Assembly: GCA_028281105.1 (NCBI GenBank)
Contig: JANQKQ010000032.1
Location: 1-64,000 of the forward strand
Source: Rhizobiaceae bacterium
Lineage (GTDB): Bacteria > Pseudomonadota > Alphaproteobacteria > Rhizobiales > Rhizobiaceae
DNA length: 64,000 nt
Reading direction: 5' to 3'
Below the pieces are notes generated by a model that saw only the letters and a list, made by a program, of their open reading frames with translations, did no database searches and had not been told where the DNA came from. Shown here in pieces: positions 45,923 to 54,570 of this stretch; position 1 is the first letter of the stretch; each line of letters starts with the position of its first letter. The translations under genes were made by a program, and so were the position numbers.

Positions 45923-47377
45923 TCACGATATCAAGCCGGCGAGCAGCCGCTCGATGGCGCCGGCCTGAAAGAATAGCACGATGGACAGCAGCGCGGTGGC
46001 CACCAGGGCGATCAGACAGGCCACCGGCGCTTCGGCAATCGCGCCGGCATCCTCGCCGTCGTCCGCCGGCAGGAAGAAGGCGCGCGCGACGATCGACAGC
46101 AGATAGGCCACGTTGAGCAGGGAGCTCAGCATGAGCACGGCGACGACGAACACCTGGCCCGCGTCCAGCGCCGCCAGCCCCAGCAGCCACTTGCTCCACA
46201 TGCCGCCGAACGGCGGCAGGCCGATGATCGACAGCGCGCCGATCATGAACGCGGCCATGGTCAACGGCATCTTGCGGCCGATGCCGTTGAGCTCGCTGAC
46301 CAGGGTCTTGTGGTGGGCCACATAGATCGCGCCGGCGCACATGAACAAGGTGATCTTGCCGGCCGCGTGCATGGCGATGTGCATGCCGCCGCCGACCACG
46401 CCCATGGAGGTCGCCAGCGCCATGCCCAGCGTGATGTAGGAGAGCTGGCTCACCGTGGAATAGGCGAGCCTGGCTTTCAGATTGTCCTTGGTCAGCGCGA
46501 TGACCGAGGCGATCAGGATGGAGGCCGACGCCAGCCAGACCAGCCAGTCCGACGCGCTGGTGGAGCTGAGAAAATCGATGCCGAAAATGTAGACGCCGAC
46601 CTTGAGCATGGTGAAGACGCCGGCCTTGACGACGGCGACGGCGTGCAGCAGCGCGCTCACCGGCGTCGGCGCCACCATCGCCGCCGGCAGCCAGCGGTGA
46701 AACGGCATCAGCGCCGCCTTGCCGATGCCGAAGGCGAACAGCCCCAGCAGCACGGCGACCATCGGGCCTTCGATGTTGCCCGCCAGAATGCCGCCCAAGG
46801 TGAAGTCGGTCGTGCCGGCGATGATCCAGGTCCAGATCACCGCGACCAGCAGGAACACGATCGACGTCGACATCAGGATGCCCAGATAGGTGCGCGCGCC
46901 GGCCTTGGCCTCGTCGGTCTCCTTGTGCGCCACCAGCGGGTAGGTCGACAGCGTCAGCAGTTCGTAGAACAGGAACAGGGTGAACAGGTTCGCCGAGAAC
47001 GCGATGCCCATCGTCGCGGCGATCGAGAACGAGAAGAAGGCGAAGAACCGGGTCTGGTGGTGCTCATTATTGCCGCGCATATAGCCGATGGCGTAGATGT
47101 GCGTGACGATCCACAGGCCCGACGCCACCAGCGCGAACAGCAGCCCCAGCGGCTCCACATGGAACGAGAGTTCCAGCCCCGGCATCACCGAGAACACAGT
47201 CACGGCCGCTCCGTATTCGCCGGAGACGGCCAGCGCGACGACAAGGGCGAAGGTGACGAGCGAAGCGACCAGCGTCGCCCCGTCGCGCCAGTTGTCGTTG
47301 TCGGACAGCGCCATGTTCGCGGCCGTGGCGATCGCCGGCACGACCAGGCTCAACAAGATCAGGGTGGTTGGCTGCAA
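45923..47377 (-). CDS. Cation/proton antiporter subunit D homologue (NuoM-like), second copy
   Basis: This 484-residue membrane protein of the proton-conducting transporter family has the key glutamate in LFTLFLFYELLTLSTYPLV near residue 142 and lysines in GIGKAALMPFHRWLPAAMVA near 227 and in VKAGVFTMLK near 255. YAIGYMRGNNEHHQTRFFAFF near residue 95 resembles MrpA/NuoL and MbhH-type subunits. It translocates ions as part of the Mrp-type complex. It lies 29 bases after the MnhD gene in the direction of transcription. Confidence 0.9.
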   Translation of the reverse strand: MQPTTLILLSLVVPAIATAANMALSDNDNWRDGATLVASLVTFALVVALAVSGEYGAAVTVFSVMPGLELSFHVEPLGLLFALVASGLWIVTHIYAIGYMRGNNEHHQTRFFAFFSFSIAATMGIAFSANLFTLFLFYELLTLSTYPLVAHKETDEAKAGARTYLGILMSTSIVFLLVAVIWTWIIAGTTDFTLGGILAGNIEGPMVAVLLGLFAFGIGKAALMPFHRWLPAAMVAPTPVSALLHAVAVVKAGVFTMLKVGVYIFGIDFLSSTSASDWLVWLASASILIASVIALTKDNLKARLAYSTVSQLSYITLGMALATSMGVVGGGMHIAMHAAGKITLFMCAGAIYVAHHKTLVSELNGIGRKMPLTMAAFMIGALSIIGLPPFGGMWSKWLLGLAALDAGQVFVVAVLMLSSLLNVAYLLSIVARAFFLPADDGEDAGAIAEAPVACLIALVATALLSIVLFFQAGAIERLLAGLIS

Positions 47378-47406
47378 CCGCGTCGCTCCTCCCTAAGCGC
47401 CGGTGT

Positions 47407-48927
47407 TTATCTGGCCGCGAATCCGCCGCCGAACAGGCCGTTCGCCGCATCCGTCGCCGCATCGATGGTCAGATCGGCCCACAGGCCGAAGAACACGCAC
47501 GCCGCCGCCAGTCCCCACGTGGGCAGCAGCAGACCCAGCGGCGCCTCGCCGACCGACGTCTGCGGCGCCGGCTTGAGATACATTATTTCGACGATCTTCC
47601 AAACGTAAACCACCGCCAGCAGCGAGGAAGCGACGATCAGCAGCGCGACCGGCCACCAGCCCTTCTCCAGCGCCGCGCTCACCAGCACCCATTTGGAGAT
47701 GAAGCCGGCGGTGCCCGGAATGCCGATAAGACTAAGCCCGCCGGTGACGATCGCCGCCCCGGTCAGCGGCATCGCGCGGCCCAGGCCGGCAAGCTTGGGG
47801 ATCGCGGTGTGCCCGGTCTGCATGACGATGGCGCCCACCGCCATGAACAGCGCGCCCTTGGTGATCGCGTGGTTGAACAGATGGATGATCGATCCGGCGA
47901 GCCCGGTGGCGGTCACCAGCCCGATGCCGAGCAGCATGTAGCCGATCTGCGCGATCGACGAGTAGGCCAAGAGCCGCTTGATGTCCTGTTGGAAGACTGC
48001 CGCGATCGAGGCCAGGAACATCGCCATCACTGCGAACGGCAGCACCACGTAGAGCAGGGTGAAGCGCTCGAACTCGAAGCCCGGGCTGAACACCGAGAAC
48101 GAGAACCGCAGCAGCACGTAGATCGCCACCTTGGTCGACGTCGCCGCCAGGAAGGCGGTCACCGCGGACGGGGCGAAGGTATACGCATTCGGCAGCCACA
48201 TGTGCAGCGGATAGATGGCGAGCTTCATGCCGATACCGACCACGATGAAGGCGAAGGCGGCGCGCACCGTGCGGTTGGATTCCAGCTGCGCGATTCGCTC
48301 GGCCAGGTCGGCCATGTTGAGCGTGCCGGTGGCCATGTACAGAAAGCCGATGCCGATGACGAAGAAGGTCGCGCCGATCGTGCCCATGATCAGATAGTTG
48401 TAGGCGGCGGTGAGCGCGCGCTTGTCGCGGGCGGCCCCCAGCGCGACCAGCGCGTAGGTCGACAGCGACGAGATCTCCAGGAAGACGAACACGTTGAACG
48501 CATCGCCGGTGGCGGTGACGCCCAAAAGCCCGCAGATGCACAGCAGCAGGCAGGTGTAGAACAACGCGTGATGCTTGGCCTCGATCTCGGCGGCGATCGA
48601 CTGGCGCGCATAGGGCAGCACCAGGGCGGCGATAGCCGAGACGATGACGAGGACGAAGGCGTTGGCCGTGTCGATGCGGTATTCGATCCCCCACGGCGGC
48701 TCCCAGCCGCCCAGGTGATAGGAGATCACCCCGCCGTCGACGACCGTCGCCAACAGCGCGATGGAAATCGCCAGACAGGCCAGCGAAGCGGCGAACGCGA
48801 TCGCCCAGGCGAGCCCTGCGCGCGCAAACAGCATGCACAGGGGCGAAGCCAGCATCGGCACGACCACCTGCAGGACGGGAAGGTGGTCGACCAGCGTCTT
48901 TGCGGTTTGCGCCGCCTCGCCCGCCAC
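47407..48927 (-). CDS. mnhD: Monovalent cation/H+ antiporter subunit D (MnhD/MrpD)
   Basis: This 506-residue membrane protein has the motif order of MrpD: glutamate in NVFVFLEISSLSTYALVALG near residue 146, lysines in GMKLAIYPLHMWLPNAYTFAP near 228 and STKVAIYVLLRF near 257, and HLFNHAITKGALFM near 332. It is the canonical D subunit following the C subunit, with which it shares one base. Mrp complexes exchange cytoplasmic sodium or potassium for external protons. Confidence 0.92.
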   Translation of the reverse strand: MAGEAAQTAKTLVDHLPVLQVVVPMLASPLCMLFARAGLAWAIAFAASLACLAISIALLATVVDGGVISYHLGGWEPPWGIEYRIDTANAFVLVIVSAIAALVLPYARQSIAAEIEAKHHALFYTCLLLCICGLLGVTATGDAFNVFVFLEISSLSTYALVALGAARDKRALTAAYNYLIMGTIGATFFVIGIGFLYMATGTLNMADLAERIAQLESNRTVRAAFAFIVVGIGMKLAIYPLHMWLPNAYTFAPSAVTAFLAATSTKVAIYVLLRFSFSVFSPGFEFERFTLLYVVLPFAVMAMFLASIAAVFQQDIKRLLAYSSIAQIGYMLLGIGLVTATGLAGSIIHLFNHAITKGALFMAVGAIVMQTGHTAIPKLAGLGRAMPLTGAAIVTGGLSLIGIPGTAGFISKWVLVSAALEKGWWPVALLIVASSLLAVVYVWKIVEIMYLKPAPQTSVGEAPLGLLLPTWGLAAACVFFGLWADLTIDAATDAANGLFGGGFAAR

Positions 48928-49340
48928 TATCGCTCACCGTCCATGTCGGCGAGCTCGCGCCGCGCGATCGCCAGTTCGGCGGTCAGGATGTGCGATTCCT
49001 CGATCGTGTCGTATTCCTCGCGGATGCGCACGATCAGCGCCAGGCCCAGCGCCGTGGTGGCCACGCCGACCACGATCGCGGTCAGGATGAGCACGTGCGG
49101 GAGCGGGTTGGAGTAAACCACGCTCTCGTCGATCTTCATGTCGGCGGGAAAGATCGGCGCGGTGCCGCCAGAGACCTTGCCGACCGAGATGTACAGCATG
49201 AACACCGCGGTCTGGAACAGGTTCAGCCCGACGATCTTCTTGACCAGGTTGCCGCGCGCCACCACCACGTACAGGCCGGTCATCATCAGCACGATGAACA
49301 GCCAGTAGTTGAGATGTCCGACGATGAACTCGAAATCCAT
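48927..49340 (-). CDS. mnhC: Antiporter subunit C (MnhC/MrpC, NuoK-like)
   Basis: From ATG 49340 this is a 137-residue protein with three helices of the NuoK/MrpC fold. It has LNYWLFIVLMMTGLYVVV, the loop RGNLVKKIVGLNLFQTAVFML and a third helix PHVLILTAIVVGVATTALGLAL with the start of a charged tail. The in-frame ATG at 49358 overlaps the previous gene and is less likely. NuoK-type subunits carry conserved acidic residues in the ion path. Confidence 0.92.
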   Translation of the reverse strand: MDFEFIVGHLNYWLFIVLMMTGLYVVVARGNLVKKIVGLNLFQTAVFMLYISVGKVSGGTAPIFPADMKIDESVVYSNPLPHVLILTAIVVGVATTALGLALIVRIREEYDTIEESHILTAELAIARRELADMDGER

Positions 49341-49344
49341 GGGC

Positions 49345-49782
49345 TTACCAGTCCTCATCGCTGATGGTGGGCGGACGCCCGGCGAATGCGTAGTAGACGG
49401 CGATCATCACCGAGGCGACGGTGACCCCGACGCCGATCTCGACGGCCAGGATGCCGTTGTGCTGGCCGTGCTCGGGATGGGCGCCCAACACATCGTAGTC
49501 GAGATAGTTGGCGCCCAGAAGCATGGAGACCACGCCGGTGCCCGCATAGATCAGCACGCCCAGCGCCACCAGCTTGTGCACCAGCCAGGGCGGAAACACC
49601 GCCTGGACCTGCGCCAGCGAAAACACGGTGCCGTACAGGATGAAGGCCACCGCGAACAGCACGCCGGCCTGGAACCCCCCGCCCGGCGAGAAATCGCCGT
49701 GGAACTGCACATACAGCGCGAACATCAGGATCGGCGCCACCAGCAGCTTGGTGATCGTGCGCAGGATGAGATGGTGGCGCAT
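49345..49782 (-). CDS. mnhB: Antiporter subunit B (MnhB/MrpB)
   Basis: This 145-residue protein with four helices has the MrpB motif LYVQFHGDFSPGGGFQAGVLFAV near residue 22, followed by LGVLIYAGTGVVSMLLGANYLD and EIGVGVTVASVMIAVYYAF. Its first base coincides with the last base of the upstream MbhD-like gene. The subunit is universal in Mrp complexes. Confidence 0.93.
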   Translation of the reverse strand: MRHHLILRTITKLLVAPILMFALYVQFHGDFSPGGGFQAGVLFAVAFILYGTVFSLAQVQAVFPPWLVHKLVALGVLIYAGTGVVSMLLGANYLDYDVLGAHPEHGQHNGILAVEIGVGVTVASVMIAVYYAFAGRPPTISDEDW

Positions 49783-50339
49783 CAGGCCTCCTTCCCCGGC
49801 CTGCCACCGCGCCCGCGCCGGCCGCCCCGGCCCAGGCCGCTGATCAGCGCGATCACGCCGACGCCGGCGGTGAACACCACCACCACCTCGCCCAGCGTGT
49901 CATAGCCGCGATAGCTGGCCAGAATGGCGGTGACCACATTGGGCACGTCGATCTCGTGCGGGGTGCGCTCAAAATAGCCCGGCGCCACATGCTGGTGGAC
50001 GGGCGCATCGGCGCTGCCGAAGTTCGGCATGTCGAGCGTGCCGTAGATCAGCACCGCCCCGGTCACCAGACATACCAGCAGCGGCAGCCACTCGAAGTTG
50101 ACGGTCAGCCGCTCGGTGCGCGAGGTCAGCGCGATGGTGCCCAGCAGCAGCACGGTGGAGATGCCCGCGCCCACGGCCGCCTCGGTGAACGCCACGTCGA
50201 CGGCGTCGAGTGTGACGAACAACAGCGCGGACAGCAGGCTGAACACGCCCGACAGCATGACCACCGCGAACAGATGGCGCATGCGCACGATGGCGAGCGC
50301 GGTCGCCACCATCATGGTGAACAGGACGATGTCGATCAG
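49782..50339 (-). CDS. Stand-alone MbhD/MbhE-like antiporter subunit (DUF4040 type)
   Basis: This protein of about 185 residues corresponds to the C-terminal MbhD-plus-MbhE region that is fused to MrpA in typical Mrp systems. It has AIVRMRHLFAVVMLSGVFSLL, then FVTLDAVDVAFTEAAVGAGI near residue 50, and a C-terminal part ending EVVVVFTAGVGVIALIS. The start is unclear. The expected family start would fall at codons GTC-ATA (50346-50351), neither a normal start, so CTG 50339 or ATG 50315 are the options. It follows mnhG with almost no gap. Confidence 0.8.
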   Translation of the reverse strand: MIDIVLFTMMVATALAIVRMRHLFAVVMLSGVFSLLSALLFVTLDAVDVAFTEAAVGAGISTVLLLGTIALTSRTERLTVNFEWLPLLVCLVTGAVLIYGTLDMPNFGSADAPVHQHVAPGYFERTPHEIDVPNVVTAILASYRGYDTLGEVVVVFTAGVGVIALISGLGRGGRRGRGGRPGKEA

Positions 50340-50344
50340 GGTCT

Positions 50345-50698
50345 CTATGACTCGTGCGCCTTCTTGTCTGCGTCCGGTTGGTCGTCGCCGGCCGGGCGCG
50401 AGCCCGACACGAACGCCGCGTTGGCCACCGCATGGGTGGCGGTCGGCCCGGTGATGAACAGGAACACGCCGATGATGATCAGCTTGACCGTCACCAGGGT
50501 GAGCCCGGCCGACAGCGCCATGCCGATGATCAGCAGGATGACGCCCGCCGAATCGAGAACCGACACCGCGTGCAGCCGCGACCAGAAGTCCGGCAGCCGC
50601 ACGATGCCGACCGCGCCGATGACGACGAAGATGGAGCCGGCGCCTAAGCTTGCCCAGCGCAGGATGTCGATCGCCAAGGTCATCCACTCGCCGCTCAT
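50345..50698 (-). CDS. mnhG: Antiporter subunit G (MnhG/MrpG)
   Basis: This 117-residue protein has three helices and the MrpG motif GIVRLPDFWSRLHAVSVLDSAG near residue 33, followed by VTVKLIIIGVFLFITGPTATHAVANAA. A charged tail of about 20 residues follows. It overlaps mnhF by four bases. Confidence 0.93.
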   Translation of the reverse strand: MSGEWMTLAIDILRWASLGAGSIFVVIGAVGIVRLPDFWSRLHAVSVLDSAGVILLIIGMALSAGLTLVTVKLIIIGVFLFITGPTATHAVANAAFVSGSRPAGDDQPDADKKAHES

Positions 50699-51012
50699 TG
50701 CGTCGGCTCCTTGGGCGGCAGCCAGCCCACGTCCGGCTCGCGCTTGATCTGCGGAATGTCGCCCAGCGCCCGATAGCGGAAGAACTTCAAGATAACGATG
50801 GTGCCGACGAAGTTGATCAGCGCGTAGAGCAGGGCGATGTCGAGGAAATCCGGCCGCCCGGTCAGGAAGCCGATCACCCCGATCAGCAGCACCGTGGTGG
50901 TGCCGAAGGCGTTGAGCGCCAGGACCCGGTCATACAGGGTGGGGCCCACATAGAGCCGGTACAGGGTGAGCACCATGGCGATGAAGATGGCAATCGCGGT
51001 CAGCTCAAACAT
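50695..51012 (-). CDS. mnhF: Antiporter subunit F (MnhF/MrpF)
   Basis: This 105-residue protein with three helices has the MrpF motif RLYVGPTLYDRVLALNAFGT near residue 20 and FLDIALLYALINFVGTIVILKFF near 60. The C-terminal tail is soluble. It overlaps mnhE by eight bases and mnhG by four, so translation of the three is coupled. Confidence 0.93.
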   Translation of the reverse strand: MFELTAIAIFIAMVLTLYRLYVGPTLYDRVLALNAFGTTTVLLIGVIGFLTGRPDFLDIALLYALINFVGTIVILKFFRYRALGDIPQIKREPDVGWLPPKEPTQ

Positions 51013-51505
51013 GCTCGCCCACCTTTTCGTCTCCCGTCTCGACGACGGCGACCCGGTGATCCATCTCGGCCAGTTCGGCCTCAGTGCCCTCGGTGTGGTC
51101 GAGCGCGTGCACCAGGAAATATCCGCTCTCGGTCTCCACCGTGATCGTGCCCGGCGTCAGCGTGATCGAATTGGCGAACACGACGCTGGCGAGATCGGAA
51201 GCCTGGGAGCTGGGAACCGAGAACAGCTTCTGGTTGATGTTCAGCGACCGCGCCACGATCGCCCGCGCGACCACCACATTGGCCTTGGCGATCTCCATCA
51301 TCAGCCAGGCGGCGTAGCCGAACGCCTTGACCGGGTGCAGCGGCATCGGCATGTGCTCGCCGTCCACCGCCTCCATCCGGTAGGCGATGGCGGCGGCCAG
51401 TGCGCAGGAAATCAGCCCCAGCACGATCAAAAGCGGCTTGAAGAGTCCCGACAGCAGCAGCCACAGGCCAAACAAGACGATCATTGAAGTAAGAATCTTC
51501 AGCAT
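51005..51505 (-). CDS. mnhE: Antiporter subunit E (MnhE/MrpE)
   Basis: From ATG 51505 this is a 166-residue protein and the first gene of the operon. It has two N-terminal helices (LTSMIVLFGLWLLLSGLFKPL and IVLGLISCALAAAIAYR), then the MrpE domain with AKANVVVARAIVA and the strand VVFANSITLTPGTITVE near residue 110. An earlier ATG at 51583 would add an unlikely 26 residues. The promoter should lie in the AT-rich gap shared with mucR. Confidence 0.9.
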   Translation of the reverse strand: MLKILTSMIVLFGLWLLLSGLFKPLLIVLGLISCALAAAIAYRMEAVDGEHMPMPLHPVKAFGYAAWLMMEIAKANVVVARAIVARSLNINQKLFSVPSSQASDLASVVFANSITLTPGTITVETESGYFLVHALDHTEGTEAELAEMDHRVAVVETGDEKVGEHV

Positions 51506-52127
51506 GTTCGGCCGGCCCCGATGAGCCGCCACCCCGGCAAATCCACGATTTTCCCGTATAGCGTCGCGTACATGCGGTTTCAAGGCGATGAGACCGCCGC
51601 CGGGCAGATGATCCTGCGGCCGGCTTCAATTGAAACCGCGGCCGTTTTCAATTGAAACGCGCCCGCCGGCCTCGACTTTCCACGATTATTTTGTCTGGCA
51701 GCCCGGTAACTGTGAATCACGGTAACCAAAGCATTGCATCGGCGGTGTAATATACTTAAAATTGTATAATATGAATTGATTCGCGTTATAGTTGTATAAC
51801 GGCCAAGCTTGAAACACGTTGCGGCCCATGGATTTAACGGGTTTCCAGTACTTTGCGCGCCCCGATCGCTTCAATCCTGTATCGATGCGCATCCTATTCT
51901 GTCAGGCTTGGATTAACCGCTTTTGTTACCTGTATCTGACGATCAAAAGCAACCAAGACGGATTAATGACAAATATTGATCAGAATAAAGGCTTGACAGT
52001 ACAGGTTTGGACAATATATCCGGCGCGTGTGGCAAATGCCCACCGGGCCGAAGTTTGCGCCGTTCGCTGATCGGTCGTGAGCCACGGTCATAAAACCAAA
52101 AAAAACTAACATGAGATGAGCAAAATT
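51506..52127. other. AT-rich divergent intergenic region between the antiporter operon and mucR
   Basis: No credible gene is seen; an 83-codon frame at 51819-52070 has no ribosome site and no recognisable product. The stretch 51740-52110 is much richer in A and T than its surroundings. A TATAAT hexamer sits at 51765-51770, and TTGTATAA occurs twice, 30 bases apart (51762, 51792). The region should carry the mucR and antiporter promoters, and AT-rich DNA with T-A steps is the known MucR target. Confidence 0.5.
51785..51800. promoter_or_regulatory. Inverted repeat GTTATA-GTTG-TATAAC upstream of mucR
   Basis: Six-base perfect arms lie within the AT-rich divergent region. Symmetry and position fit an operator; MucR autoregulation is known in rhizobia, but the binding protein here is not established. 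Confidence 0.35.
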
Positions 52128-52559
52128 ATGGACAACTCCGACACTCAGAGCAACCCGGACGAAGGCGCATTGGTGGAACTGACCGCCGACGTCGTCTCCG
52201 CCTATGTCTCCAACAACCCGGTATCGGCCTCCGACCTGCCGAATATCATCGCCGATGTGCACAACGCACTGGGCGCGGCCAAGTCGACGGGCTCGAACGC
52301 GGCGGCGGACAAGCCGAAGCCGGCGGTTTCGCCAAAGAAATCAATCCAGCGCGACTACATCATCTGCCTGGAAGACGGGAAGAAGTTCAAGTCGCTCAAG
52401 CGGCACCTTCGCACCCACTACGACCTGTCTCCGGAGGAGTATCGGGAGAAATGGGGTCTCGCCCCCGATTATCCCATGGTCGCTCCGGCCTACGCGGAGG
52501 CGCGCTCGCGCCTTGCCCGTGAGATGGGTCTGGGCCGCAAGAAGGGACCGCGAAAGTAA
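52128..52559 (+). CDS. mucR: MucR/Ros-family zinc-finger transcriptional regulator
   Basis: This 143-residue protein starts at ATG 52128 (gagatgag upstream) or ATG 52116. The N-terminal oligomerisation region reads [19 protein letters not shown]. The prokaryotic zinc finger [20 protein letters not shown] has the ligands C-x2-D-x9-H-x3-H found in MucR/Ros. [24 protein letters not shown] follows. MucR proteins are H-NS-like silencers of exopolysaccharide, motility and horizontally acquired genes. The surface-fibre loci and the AT-rich patch in this window are plausible targets. Confidence 0.95.
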   Translation: MDNSDTQSNPDEGALVELTADVVSAYVSNNPVSASDLPNIIADVHNALGAAKSTGSNAAADKPKPAVSPKKSIQRDYIICLEDGKKFKSLKRHLRTHYDLSPEEYREKWGLAPDYPMVAPAYAEARSRLAREMGLGRKKGPRK

Positions 52560-52580
52560 CGATTCGCGTTCCCGGGGTTT

Positions 52581-52955
52581 CTACCTCTCACCACGTTTGC
52601 CGCGCGGCAGCCCTGTTGGCGCAGGGCCGCCGCGCGACGCAAACCATTTCATCGCCTGATTGAGCGCGATGTGGCGGTTGAGATCGTAATCGCCATGGCG
52701 TGAACGCGCGCGCTGTCGCTCGCGCACCGCCGCCGCCGATAATTTGGCGACGACGAGCGCCGCCTGCTCGCGGGTCGCCGCGCCGCCGGCTCCAATGTCG
52801 TGGCCGGTCAGCGCCAGCACGATCGAGCGGCAGTTGTGTGCCGCCGCCGCATCGCCCGCCAAAAGGCCGGCGAAAGCCCTGGCCTGTTCTCTGAGATCCC
52901 GTTCCAGACCGGCGGAACCGGCCGCTGCTTTTCGCTGCGATGTCGTGCGTGTCAT
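52581..52955 (-). CDS. Hypothetical protein
   Basis: This 124-residue basic, alanine-rich, mainly helical protein has no signal peptide or membrane helix. The C-terminal part RHGDYDLNRHIALNQAMKWFASRGG looks conserved-like, but I do not recognise a family. It converges on mucR with only 21 bases between stop codons. Moderate certainty that it is a real gene, based on position and GC-typical codon use. Confidence 0.55.
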   Translation of the reverse strand: MTRTTSQRKAAAGSAGLERDLREQARAFAGLLAGDAAAAHNCRSIVLALTGHDIGAGGAATREQAALVVAKLSAAAVRERQRARSRHGDYDLNRHIALNQAMKWFASRGGPAPTGLPRGKRGER

Positions 52956-53145
52956 GCGCCGAACATCGGCTCGATGCGCCTGGCGGGGACAGATAAGTTC
53001 TACAACTTCTAATTGAAGCTACTTTTTATACGGTGAACTCAATCGCTTGGGCCCGCACGGCCGGGCGGGTGCCGCCGAATCTATCCACGCGATCGTTTGC
53101 GCTTCGCAATAATGGGAATATATTCTCATTTTGCGAGGCGACGCG

Positions 53146-53652
53146 ATGCGGATTTCCATCGAACGAGATGAAGAAAACGAAACAATACTAGGGCACTCCG
53201 AGGATCTGGGCACATATGGACTTGGCGCGCTCAGCTCCGTGGTCGCGCCGGCCGGCCGGCGGACGATCTGTACCGGCGGGCCGCCCGGATGCGCCCGCCG
53301 GGGCAAGCATGACACCCGGCGCGCCTGCAACCTGGTGTTGTCTATCGTCGCGGGACACTATCGCATACCGCTGGACTCGCTGCGCTCGGCGCGCCGCGGC
53401 GCCGCCGAGGTCTCCAGGGCCCGCCAGATCGCCATGTATCTGGTCCACACCACCTTGTCCGTGTCCTATCAGGACGCGGCCGCCGAGTTCGCCCGCGACC
53501 GCACGACGATCGCGCACGCCTGCGGCACCATCGAGGACGCCCGCGACAGCCGCGAGTTCGATGCCGAGCTCGCGGTGCTGGAGGCCATCATCGCGGCCGC
53601 CGCGGACTTCGCCATGAGCCTGAGCCGCGGTGCGATCGATGGCGAGCGCTAA
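53146..53652 (+). CDS. Free-standing DnaA domain IV (helix-turn-helix) protein
   Basis: From ATG 53146 (gcgagg upstream) this is a 168-residue protein. Residues about 55-145 match the DnaA DNA-binding domain: LVLSIVAGHYRIPLDSLRSARRG, ARQIAMYLVHTTLSVSYQDAA, then FARDRTTIAHACGTIED, equivalent to the DnaA-box reading motif GRDHTTVLHA. The ATPase domain of DnaA is absent. Such proteins occur in Hyphomicrobiales and may bind DnaA boxes or act as ordinary regulators. Its end overlaps the DUF6456 gene by 14 bases. Confidence 0.88.
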   Translation: MRISIERDEENETILGHSEDLGTYGLGALSSVVAPAGRRTICTGGPPGCARRGKHDTRRACNLVLSIVAGHYRIPLDSLRSARRGAAEVSRARQIAMYLVHTTLSVSYQDAAAEFARDRTTIAHACGTIEDARDSREFDAELAVLEAIIAAAADFAMSLSRGAIDGER

Positions 53653-54502
53653 GGGCGGGGCGGGGCGCGCGTCGCACAATCGCGCCGACCGGCAGCTGCG
53701 CCGGCTGCTGCGGGCGCTGGCCGGCCAAGGCGCCGCCGGCGCACGCTGCGAAATGCCGGCCGACGAGGCCGGGCCGGACGCCAAGGCCCGCGTGATCTTC
53801 ACCGGCGCGACCGGGCCGAAGACGTTCGACTGCCCGGTCCTGCGCGAGGCGATCGCCGAGGCGCTGGTGCTTCGCGCCGGCGAACGGCTGCGCATATCGA
53901 AGCTGGGCGTCGCGCATCTCAAAAGAATGCTGGCCGCCGCCGATCCGTTCCCCGCCCAGCACCGGCGCATCGAGCGCGCGACGATCAAGACCGATACGGG
54001 TCCGCAGGAGGTTCGCGTCAACCTGGCCGAATCCCCGCTGACCAGGCTGTTCGCCCGCAAGCGCTCCGACGGCAGCCGCTATATCGACGATACGCAGTTG
54101 CAGGCCGGCGAGCGGCTGCGGCGCGACTTCGAGCGCGGCCGCCTCAGCCCCTCGGTCTCGGCGCGCTGGGAGGGTTCGGTGGCGCGCGCGCCGGCCTCGC
54201 CCGACGCCGGCCTCACCATCACCGAGATCGCCATGGACGCGCGCAAACGCGTCGATAAGGCGATGGCGGCGCTGGGTCCGGACCTTTGCGGCGTGGCGCT
54301 GGACGTGTGCTGCTTCCTTAAAGGGCTGGAGGCGGTCGAACGCGAGCGCGGCTGGCCGCCGCGATCGGCCAAGCTGATGCTCAGGACCGCACTGTCCATG
54401 CTCGCCCGCCACTACGGCATCACCGCAGGCGACGACGGCGTCCGGCCGATGCGCCAATGGGGCACGCCCGATTTCCGGCCCTCGCTTGATGGTGGTGAGT
54501 GA
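53639..54502 (+). CDS. DUF6456-family protein
   Basis: From ATG 53639 this is a 287-residue soluble basic protein. The C-terminal half (ALGPDLCGVALDVCCFLKGLEAVERERGWPPRSAKLMLRTALSML in separate blocks, residues about 215-262) is the conserved DUF6456 region. The middle contains ESPLTRLFARKRSDGSRYID. Function is unknown. It overlaps the DnaA-domain-IV gene upstream, so the two are coupled and may act together on DNA. Confidence 0.82.
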   Translation: MASAKGGAGRASHNRADRQLRRLLRALAGQGAAGARCEMPADEAGPDAKARVIFTGATGPKTFDCPVLREAIAEALVLRAGERLRISKLGVAHLKRMLAAADPFPAQHRRIERATIKTDTGPQEVRVNLAESPLTRLFARKRSDGSRYIDDTQLQAGERLRRDFERGRLSPSVSARWEGSVARAPASPDAGLTITEIAMDARKRVDKAMAALGPDLCGVALDVCCFLKGLEAVERERGWPPRSAKLMLRTALSMLARHYGITAGDDGVRPMRQWGTPDFRPSLDGGE

Positions 54503-54570
54503 AGATGGGTGCGGCGCCTTCCAATTTCCCCCTTGCGGGGGAGATGTCCCGGGCGCTCGCCTCAACCACC

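Noticed and set aside
46310..49116. Long plus-strand frames (432 and 582 codons) opposite the antiporter genes
   Set aside because: Arg/Gln/Asp/His-rich shadows; the minus strand encodes clear membrane subunits.
51819..52070. Possible 83-residue gene before mucR
   Set aside because: No ribosome site, no recognisable product, and it lies in the regulatory region.
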